38,633 nucleotides of DNA from Nitrospira sp. (GTDB taxonomy: Bacteria > Nitrospirota > Nitrospiria > Nitrospirales > Nitrospiraceae), in NCBI GenBank assembly GCA_009594865.1, contig VOPT01000070.1:1-38633 (forward strand). The letters are read 5' to 3'. Below the pieces are notes generated by a model, which worked only from the letters and a program-made list of their open reading frames with translations, had not been told where the DNA came from and did no database searches. A program made the position numbers and the translations under genes. Shown here piece by piece: positions 32,626 through 38,633 of the stretch (positions are counted from its first letter, which is position 1; each line of letters starts with the position of its first letter).

Positions 32626-35600
32626 ATGATCGTTCTTCATTCAGGAATTCATGACGGGCGGCTTTTTCTCTGGGGTGAAACGCACGCGGGGCAGAACGCG
32701 CATTCTGCCGCCACGCGTGCGCGAACGTCGAGGGTTTCTCACCCGAGCCCCTTTCTCTATGATGCCGGCGCCGAGAAATTATTGTCGGTGTTGAGGGAGG
32801 CTCGGCTCGGTTTCATCGCCAACGGTAACCATCTCGAAGCGGTGATCGCCTGGCTGCCCACGGTGGACGGCCGGCCGATTGCCTCCAGTCCCCTGATCGC
32901 TGAAAGGCCCAACTCCAGCGCGAAGACTACCTTGGCGCCGTGGACGGTCACGGCACTTCGCTTACCCACCACACAGGCGATCGAGATCCTCTGTGCCTGC
33001 GTGAGCAAAGACACGTTGGCGCCCGGCCTGATCGCCGGAATGGATGTGGTGTTCTGGGCGACGGCTATGCGCGTTGCCGGGGCGCTCGTGGCGCGGCAGC
33101 AATATCTTCCTGGAGTGACCGAGGCCAACGGGATCTATCGTGCCCGCTGGGAGCCGGTGTTGGGCGGGCCCGATGCCGAGCGGCTGGCAACGCTCGCCAG
33201 GGGCATGCCGCACGCCTGCCGGGCGTTGTCCCATGACGCGGACGCGCCGCCGGAGACACCTCCGGTATCCGTGCTCTCTGAATTCATCGGCGAGACGGTC
33301 GATCACCTTGTCCGCTCCGCGTCCCCGGCACAGCCTGCATCCGTCGGCCCTGAACGTCGGCGGCAGAAAGAGGACACAGTTCCTTCGACTAGGCTCAGAA
33401 CTGGCTTCCACAGCATTCACGATCAGTGGCTGCATGCCCTGCAGTCCTCTGATGGAGTCATGGAGGGCGTAGCGGCTGACCTGGCGGCCTTTGCCGCCCA
33501 GGTCCGCGAGTGGCGACGCCCGATATCCGTGTCGACGGCCGCCCCGTTCCGGCTCTGCTTCCGCCTGGAGGAGCCCAGCGGTGACGGAGATGACACCGAG
33601 AAAGGCCGGTCCGGACGCGGTGCGTGGTATGTCCGCTACCTACTGCAGGCTGCTGACGATCTCAGCCTGCTCGTCCCGGCGAAGAGCACATGGAACATCC
33701 AGCGGCGTGAGGCGTCCCTCCTGAAGCGGGGCGGGTTCAACCCACGGGAGTACCTGCTTTCTTCTCTGGGCCAGGCTTCCGGGATCTGTCCGCACATTGA
33801 GACCAGCCTGAAGGCGACCGCCCCTGGCGGTTACGAACTGGATGCCACCGGTGCCTATGAATTTCTCACGGAAAAAGCACTGGGGCTGGAACAGGCGGGT
33901 TTTGGAGTGCTGCTGCCCGCCTGGTGGATCCGGAAAGGGACAACGCTGCGCCTGACCGCTCACGCCGATGTGAAGAGCCCCAAGATGCGGGGAGGGAGCG
34001 GCCTCTCACTCGACTCGATTGTCCAGTTCGATTGGCACGTGGCCCTTGGCGGTGAGCGGCTCTCTTTCGAGGAGCTCAACACCCTGGCGAAACTCAAGGC
34101 ACCTCTCGTCAAGGTGCGCGGCCAATGGGTGCAGATGCGCGCCGAGGAGGTCCAGGCAGCGCTCGAATTCTGGAAGAAGAAAGCAGCCGGCCAGGCCACC
34201 GTGCGCGAGATCGTTCGGATGGCCTTGGGGACGGGAAAGGCGCCTGGCAACATGGCGTTCGGCGGTGTCACAGCAACCGGCTGGATGGCCGAGTTCCTGG
34301 CACAACTGGACGGGCGCGCCGGGTTCGAAGAGCTCCCCGCACCGGATGGCTTCCAGGGCACGTTGCGCTCGTACCAAGTGCGCGGCTACTCGTGGCTGGT
34401 TTTTCTGCGGCAGTGGGGACTGGGGGCGTGCCTGGCCGACGATATGGGACTTGGAAAAACGGTCGAGACCCTGGCCCTGATTCAACGAGATTGGAAATCA
34501 AACCAGACACAGCCGGTGCTGCTGGTCTGTCCGACCTCCGTCGTCGGCAACTGGCAGAAGGAAGCCGCCCGCTTCACGCCGGCCCTGCCCGTCATGGTCC
34601 ATCATGGCATCGCGAGGGCGAAAGGCGACGCCTTCAACGAGGAGGCGACGAAGCAGGCCATCGTCGTCTCCAGCTACGCACTCCTTCACCGGGATTTTGA
34701 GATACTGAAGAATGTTCCCTGGTCCGGCGTGATTCTCGACGAGGCGCAGAACATCAAGAACCCGGAGACCAGGCAGGCAAGGGCGGCGCGGGCGCTTCAG
34801 GCGGGCTATCGTGTGGCCCTCACCGGGACGCCGGTGGAGAACAATATCGGCGACCTGTGGTCTCTCATGGAGTTCCTCAACCCTGGCTTTCTCGGCACAC
34901 AGACCGAGTTCAAGAGGACGTTCTTCGTTCCCATTCAGGCCAACCGGGATTCGGAGGCGGTGGAGCGGTTGAAACATCTGACCCGTCCGTTCATCCTTCG
35001 ACGACTCAAAACCGACAAGGCGATCATCGCGGACCTGCCCGAGAAGATGGAGATGAAGGTCTTTTGCACGCTGACCAAAGAACAGGCGTCGCTCTACGCC
35101 GCCGTGGTCAAAGAAGCGACCACCGAGCTGGACTCGGCCGAGGGCATTCAACGCAGGGGCCTGATCCTGGCCACGTTGTCGAAGCTCAAGCAGGTCTGCA
35201 ACCATCCGGCACAGTTCCTGGGCGACAACTCCCCGATCCCCGGACGCTCGGGCAAGCTCGCCCGTTTGACCGACATGCTGGAGGAGATTCGTGAGGTTGG
35301 GGACCGGGCGCTGGTGTTCTCGCAGTTCGCCGAGATGGGCGAAATCCTCCGGCTGCACCTCCAGGAGACATTCGGCCGCGAGGTGCTCTTCCTGCACGGC
35401 GCGGTCCCCAAGAAGCAACGAGACCAGATGGTCGAGCGATTCCAGGCCGACCATGACGGCCCGAGCGTCTTCATCCTCTCACTGAAGGCCGGGGGCACCG
35501 GCTTGAACCTGACGGGCGCCAATCACGTCTTCCACTTTGACCGTTGGTGGAACCCGGCGGTCGAGAACCAGGCCACCGACCGCGCGTTTCGCATTGGGCA

Positions 35601-35790
35601 GACCAGGAACGTCCAGGTCCACAAGTTTCTCTGCGTCGGGACGCTGGAGGAAAAGATCGACGAGATGATCGAGCGCAAGAAGGAGATCGCCGAGGGCGTG
35701 GTCGGAACCGGCGAGGGTTGGCTGACCGAGATGTCGACCGCCGAACTCAAGGAAGTCTTCGCGCTCAGAGAAGAAGCGGTGGGAGGCTAG
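32626..35790 (+). CDS. SNF2-family DEAD/DEAH-type helicase
   Basis: A 1054-aa ATP-driven DNA translocase of the Swi2/Snf2 group. The N-terminal 570 residues form the poorly conserved bacterial accessory region. Helicase motifs follow in order: I ADDMGLGKTVETLAL (near 603), II ILDEAQNIKNP (near 702), III ALTGTPVENN, then ALVFSQFAEMG, SLKAGGTGLNLTGANHVFHF (near 950) and ENQATDRAFRIGQTRNVQV. All catalytic residues are present, so it should be active. It is 2 bp before the SWIM zinc-finger gene, a pairing common in bacteria. A palindromic repeat lies in the coding region at 33379-33401. Its biological role (repair, transcription recycling or defence) cannot be decided from sequence. Confidence 0.93.
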   Translation: MIVLHSGIHDGRLFLWGETHAGQNAHSAATRARTSRVSHPSPFLYDAGAEKLLSVLREARLGFIANGNHLEAVIAWLPTVDGRPIASSPLIAERPNSSAKTTLAPWTVTALRLPTTQAIEILCACVSKDTLAPGLIAGMDVVFWATAMRVAGALVARQQYLPGVTEANGIYRARWEPVLGGPDAERLATLARGMPHACRALSHDADAPPETPPVSVLSEFIGETVDHLVRSASPAQPASVGPERRRQKEDTVPSTRLRTGFHSIHDQWLHALQSSDGVMEGVAADLAAFAAQVREWRRPISVSTAAPFRLCFRLEEPSGDGDDTEKGRSGRGAWYVRYLLQAADDLSLLVPAKSTWNIQRREASLLKRGGFNPREYLLSSLGQASGICPHIETSLKATAPGGYELDATGAYEFLTEKALGLEQAGFGVLLPAWWIRKGTTLRLTAHADVKSPKMRGGSGLSLDSIVQFDWHVALGGERLSFEELNTLAKLKAPLVKVRGQWVQMRAEEVQAALEFWKKKAAGQATVREIVRMALGTGKAPGNMAFGGVTATGWMAEFLAQLDGRAGFEELPAPDGFQGTLRSYQVRGYSWLVFLRQWGLGACLADDMGLGKTVETLALIQRDWKSNQTQPVLLVCPTSVVGNWQKEAARFTPALPVMVHHGIARAKGDAFNEEATKQAIVVSSYALLHRDFEILKNVPWSGVILDEAQNIKNPETRQARAARALQAGYRVALTGTPVENNIGDLWSLMEFLNPGFLGTQTEFKRTFFVPIQANRDSEAVERLKHLTRPFILRRLKTDKAIIADLPEKMEMKVFCTLTKEQASLYAAVVKEATTELDSAEGIQRRGLILATLSKLKQVCNHPAQFLGDNSPIPGRSGKLARLTDMLEEIREVGDRALVFSQFAEMGEILRLHLQETFGREVLFLHGAVPKKQRDQMVERFQADHDGPSVFILSLKAGGTGLNLTGANHVFHFDRWWNPAVENQATDRAFRIGQTRNVQVHKFLCVGTLEEKIDEMIERKKEIAEGVVGTGEGWLTEMSTAELKEVFALREEAVGG
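33379..33401. repeat. Dispersed-type palindromic repeat inside the helicase gene
   Basis: The 23 bases from 33379 begin GTTCCTTCGACTAGGCTCAG and end GAAC. They resemble the widespread CCTTCGACAGGCTCAG repeat of bacterial genomes. They are translated in frame as VPSTRLRT within the variable N-terminal region, between weakly conserved segments. Confidence 0.5.
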
Positions 35791-35792
35791 AG

Positions 35793-36698
35793 ATGGCTTG
35801 GCGATGGCATGGCGACGTTGGGCACTTCCCGCCTTCACGCCCGCGAGAAGCGAAGGGTGGGATTAAGACCCAATCCAAACGCGGCACGTTCGGGGAAAGC
35901 TGGTGGGCTAAACGGTGGATTGCCGTGCTGGAGAGCTTCAACATCGGCGCGAGGTTAGGCCGTGGCCGGGCCTACGCCCGTAGCGGCCAGGTGCTGTCCA
36001 TTGACATCAGTAAAGGCACAGTTCTGGCGAGGGTTCAGGGATCCCGCCCCAAACCCTACGAGATCACGATCAAGGTCAAGGCCTTGTCGATTGCGGACTG
36101 GAAGACGCTCGCGAAGGCGCTGTCTCGTCAAGCCATCTTTGCGGCAAAACTCCTGGCCGGGGAGATGCCCCAGGACATCGAGAAAGTGTTCAAGGACGTC
36201 GATCTGTCGCTGTTCCCGAGCAAACTCAAAGACCTGGGAACGGACTGCTCATGCCCCGACTGGTCGAACCCTTGCAAACACATCGCGGCGGTCTATTACC
36301 TGCTGGGTGAGGAGTTTGACCGTGACCCATTCCTCCTCTTCACGCTACGCGGGATGAGCCGGGAGGAGTTGGTCGGGCTCTTGGGTCGGACCGCCGAGAA
36401 AGCGACCGGAAGGAAGACCCGGGGCAAGTCCATGAGCCCCGAGACCCAAGAACGGTCTCTGCCGCCGGAGCCGGTCCCGTTGGACGTCTCCGCCTTTTGG
36501 GGCAGAGGCCGCTTACCCGCTGAGCTGTTCGGCGAGGTCCGGGTTCCGGCCGTACCGGCAGCCTTACCCAAGAGGCTCGGGGGTTTTCCGTTTTGGCGAG
36601 GTGAGCAGCGGTTTCTGGAGGCCATTGAACCGATCTACAGGCAGGCGTCATCGCACGGTCTGGAGAGATTTCTCGGCCAGCGAGCAGAAACCGACTGA
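35793..36698 (+). CDS. SWIM zinc-finger protein, helicase partner
   Basis: A 301-aa protein with a SWIM zinc finger, CSCPDWSNPCKH (residues 152-163), the CxC...CxH pattern used for DNA or protein binding. The N-terminal part has SKRGTFGESWWAKRWIAVLE and a Tyr/Arg-rich segment (RLGRGRAYARSGQVLSIDI), both usual in SWIM proteins paired with SNF2 helicases. I chose the ATG at 35793, right after the helicase stop; an open frame further upstream overlaps the helicase and is not credible. It presumably forms a complex with the helicase (inference from gene pairing). Confidence 0.9.
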   Translation: MAWRWHGDVGHFPPSRPREAKGGIKTQSKRGTFGESWWAKRWIAVLESFNIGARLGRGRAYARSGQVLSIDISKGTVLARVQGSRPKPYEITIKVKALSIADWKTLAKALSRQAIFAAKLLAGEMPQDIEKVFKDVDLSLFPSKLKDLGTDCSCPDWSNPCKHIAAVYYLLGEEFDRDPFLLFTLRGMSREELVGLLGRTAEKATGRKTRGKSMSPETQERSLPPEPVPLDVSAFWGRGRLPAELFGEVRVPAVPAALPKRLGGFPFWRGEQRFLEAIEPIYRQASSHGLERFLGQRAETD

Positions 36699-36742
36699 TC
36701 AGAGGAGTAGATTGCTCCCCTTTTCCTGCTTCCGTCCATGCT

Positions 36743-37399
36743 ATGAGTTGGACAGCCTTTGAGCCCCGTGCGAAGGAATACGATCAGTGGTTCGATCGGC
36801 ACGAGCCGGTCTATCAAGCCGAAGTCGCCGCGCGCCGGAAGTTCATTCCCGGTGAGGGACTGAGCCTGGAAGTGGGTATCGGAACCGGGTGGTTTGCGGT
36901 GCCGCTTGGCATCCGGTTCGGTATCGGTCCGAGTCGAGGCATGCTGGCCATCGCTCGGCAGCATGGCCTCAGAGTTTGCCAGGCCGTCGGCGAGCAGTTG
37001 CCCTTCCGCAACGAACAGTTCGACGTTGTGCTGCTTGTTACAGTGATCTGCTTCGTGGATCATGTGCCAGCCCTGCTCCGCGAATTGAACCGGGTGCTGC
37101 GGCAAGCCGGGCATCTCGTCATTGGATTCATCAACCGAAACAGTGAGCGTGGGCGCTTGTACCAGTCTCGAAAAGAGACGAGCGCTTTTTGCCGGGATGC
37201 GAAGTTCTATTCAGGAGAAGAAGTTGCGGCCTGGGTCAAGGAAGCCGGCTTCGATGCGATGCAGTGGTGCCAGACTCTGTGTGGTGGCCTCAGCGAATTG
37301 AACGTTCGCGACGGCTTTCACAACGGAGCCTTCGTCGTGCTCAGTGCCAGGCGAGGGGAACGGGCTCCGGGCGCGCCTCCCGCTATCTTTAACCCATGA
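36743..37399 (+). CDS. Class I SAM-dependent methyltransferase
   Basis: A 218-aa protein with the AdoMet-binding motif I LEVGIGTGWFAVPLG (42-56) and the later strands GEQLPFRNEQFDVVLLVTVICFVD and LLRELNRVLRQAGHLVIGFI, typical of the Methyltransf_11 type of small-molecule methylase. An acidic residue normally ending the second strand is not obvious. The substrate is unknown. The start at 36743 has no good ribosome-binding site. It precedes the DsrE gene by 8 bp, so the two are probably co-transcribed. Confidence 0.85.
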   Translation: MSWTAFEPRAKEYDQWFDRHEPVYQAEVAARRKFIPGEGLSLEVGIGTGWFAVPLGIRFGIGPSRGMLAIARQHGLRVCQAVGEQLPFRNEQFDVVLLVTVICFVDHVPALLRELNRVLRQAGHLVIGFINRNSERGRLYQSRKETSAFCRDAKFYSGEEVAAWVKEAGFDAMQWCQTLCGGLSELNVRDGFHNGAFVVLSARRGERAPGAPPAIFNP

Positions 37400-37407
37400 G
37401 GTGATCC

Positions 37408-37761
37408 ATGAAGGTCCTTTTTATTCTCAATGACGCCCCCTACGGCTCCGAGAACGTCTATAACGCGTTGCGCCTAGCCATGAAGATGCAGCAGGAGCAC
37501 GCGGGAGTGGAAGTGCGAGTCTTTCTTATGGCAGACGTCGTGACCGCAGGAGTGCCGAATGAGACCACGCCTCAAGGCTACTACAACATCGAACGGATGC
37601 TCAAAGCGGTGATCAATAAACAGGGACAGGTCAAAGCTTGCGGGTCCTGTGTAGAGGCGCGCGGGCTAGAGAAACTCCCTCTTACGGACGGTATAGAAGT
37701 CAGCACGATGAGCCAGTTGGCCCAGTGGGTGGTGGAGGCTGACAAGGTGCTCACGTTCTGA
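37408..37761 (+). CDS. DsrE-family sulfur-relay-type protein
   Basis: A 117-aa small Rossmann-like protein of the DsrE/DsrF group, beginning MKVLFILNDAPYGSENVYNA. It has a conserved cysteine pair, Cys78 and Cys81 in VKACGSCVEARG; Cys78 is the persulfide-carrying position of DsrE. GAGGTGATCC precedes the ATG. Family members pass sulfur as persulfide or act in sulfur and redox sensing. No other dsr or tus gene is present, so its partner is unknown; the methyltransferase just upstream is the only linked gene. Confidence 0.88.
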   Translation: MKVLFILNDAPYGSENVYNALRLAMKMQQEHAGVEVRVFLMADVVTAGVPNETTPQGYYNIERMLKAVINKQGQVKACGSCVEARGLEKLPLTDGIEVSTMSQLAQWVVEADKVLTF

Positions 37762-37848
37762 CTTTAGCGTGAAGAGTGCCTGGCAACACACGTGCTAGTA
37801 AGAACCCTACTGTCTATATAGACGGTCCGATTGCTAAGTGACCTCGGT

Positions 37849-38633
37849 TGTCAATAGTGGACGCCATGAGTTGCAGTCTCACGCCGCGGGCTGCTGACGG
37901 GCCCACTGCTGAGCAAATGCCGCGGGCGAGCAATTTCCCAGCCGAGAATGTCGCCGCTGACGGTTGTAGAATATTTCGATGTACTCTGTGATCTCACGCC
38001 GGGCCTGCTCGCGCGTGTCGTAGCGCCGATGGTGCACGAGCTCATTCTTCAACGTGCCCCAGAAACTCTCCATCGGTGCGTTATCATACCAGTTGCCTTT
38101 CCGACTCATGGACGCGGTCAGGCCGAACTGTCGCAGCTGATCTTGATAGGCCTGAGCACAATACTGCGAGCCACGATCGGAGTGATGGATCAGTCCCGGA
38201 CGGGGGCGCTTCGCCCACACTGCCGCTCCCAGTGCCTGGCTGACCAGCGTCGTCGTCATCCGGGCCCCCATTGCATGACCGACGACCTCGCAGGTGAACA
38301 AATCCTTGATGCCAGCGAGATACAACCAGCCTTCCGCTGTGGGGAGATACGTAATGTTGGTCACCCACGTCTCGTTCGGACGCGTGGCGGCAAACGTTTG
38401 GGCCAAGATATTCTCCGCCACCGGCAGCGCGTGCTTCGAATCCGTCGTGGTTGTGAACCGGCGCACCTGTTTGCAACGGAGTCTCAGTTTCTTGCGTAGC
38501 CGCTTGATCCGCCCGATTCCAGCAGGGAACCCGTCGGCACGCAATTCCGCCTGGAGACGTTCCGGCCCATAGGTCTGCCGGGTGCGCACATGCGCGGCCT
38601 GGATCGCCACTTCCAGACGCGCGTTCTCCTGGG
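37849..38633 (-). mobile_element. IS3-family element, cut by the window edge
   Basis: The 3' end lies near 37849, where TGTCAATAGTGGAC looks like a terminal inverted repeat. The orfB gene fills the rest up to the window edge; orfA and the other end are outside. The 87 bp between the DsrE gene and this end hold only a short palindrome, GTCTATATAGAC. Confidence 0.7.
37879..38633 (-). CDS. IS3-family transposase OrfB, partial, catalytic Asp replaced
   Basis: The frame runs off the window edge; counting from the GTG at 38610 it shows RQTYGPERLQAELRADGF, the helix-turn-helix and integrase-core blocks of IS3 OrfB. Second and third catalytic residues are present: Asp145 in IHHSDRGSQYCA and Glu181 in YDNAPMESFWGTLKNE, 35 residues apart. 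The first catalytic Asp, normally in WVTDITY, reads Asn85 (WVTNITYLPT; codon AAC at 38358-38356 on the minus strand). The enzyme is therefore probably inactive. The in-frame extension beyond 38610 (QENARLEVA) suggests production as an OrfAB fusion by frameshift. Confidence 0.85.
   Translation of the reverse strand, partial: QENARLEVAIQAAHVRTRQTYGPERLQAELRADGFPAGIGRIKRLRKKLRLRCKQVRRFTTTTDSKHALPVAENILAQTFAATRPNETWVTNITYLPTAEGWLYLAGIKDLFTCEVVGHAMGARMTTTLVSQALGAAVWAKRPRPGLIHHSDRGSQYCAQAYQDQLRQFGLTASMSRKGNWYDNAPMESFWGTLKNELVHHRRYDTREQARREITEYIEIFYNRQRRHSRLGNCSPAAFAQQWARQQPAA

Noticed and set aside
34498..35454. 318-codon open frame antisense to the SNF2 helicase
   Set aside because: It is a shadow of a well-conserved helicase coding region; its sequence has no recognisable domain.
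1..38633. CRISPR arrays, tRNA or rRNA genes
   Set aside because: I saw no regularly spaced repeats and no tRNA- or rRNA-like segments; without a search tool a single divergent tRNA cannot be fully excluded.

Overview
The window is GC-rich Gram-negative DNA dominated by TonB-dependent iron acquisition: three TonB-dependent receptors, three FecI/FecR-type regulator pairs, two TonBs, ExbB/ExbD, Fur, a PepSY membrane protein, a ZIP transporter and an RND efflux pair. Gene style and content would suit a Nitrospira-like bacterium, but no ribosomal or other phylogenetic marker is present, so this is a moderate-confidence inference.

Layout. 1-3340 is accessory debris: an apparently intact IS481-type element, a 245-aa unknown gene coupled to a truncated ParM-like gene, and a decayed C-terminal thioesterase domain of a nonribosomal peptide synthetase (NRPS). 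From 10033 down to 3471 (minus strand) runs one compact operon: exbB-exbD-tonB-unknown periplasmic protein-membrane fusion protein-RND pump. A ZIP transporter and a small zinc-ribbon protein follow (10276-11430). Module 1 (16322 to 11769, minus) is fecI-fecR-receptor-lipoprotein; fur (plus) and a PepSY membrane protein (minus) sit beside it. Module 2 (about 23075 to 18601, minus) is fecI-fecR-FecA-like receptor, followed by a 134-bp MITE-like element. Module 3 (30184 to 23586, minus) is two tiny genes, a strong terminator, then araC-tonB2-fecI-fecR-receptor. Two good Fur-box promoters lie in module 3. One of them makes a predicted leader of about 96 nt ending in an intrinsic terminator just before araC, the architecture of a Fur-repressed small RNA. 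From 30555 to 32523 is a graveyard of an integrase tail, broken IS5 and IS256 transposases and a 197-bp MITE-like element. 32626-37761 (plus) carries a SNF2 helicase with a SWIM zinc-finger partner, a methyltransferase and a DsrE-family protein. The window ends in an IS3-family transposase whose first catalytic Asp is Asn.

How the genes may work together (inference). Receptors energised by TonB/ExbBD bring ferric chelates into the periplasm, and FecR/FecI pairs sense receptor occupancy. No inner-membrane ABC or MFS siderophore importer is visible. Instead the locus holds a four-histidine PepSY protein resembling FoxB/FpvG-type reductases, a ZIP divalent-metal transporter and an RND/MFP pump. 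This suggests periplasmic reduction of ferric siderophore, Fe(II) entry through ZIP and export or recycling of the empty chelator by the RND pump. The NRPS thioesterase relic next to the pump hints at a lost siderophore biosynthesis locus. Mobile-element debris brackets the iron region on both sides.
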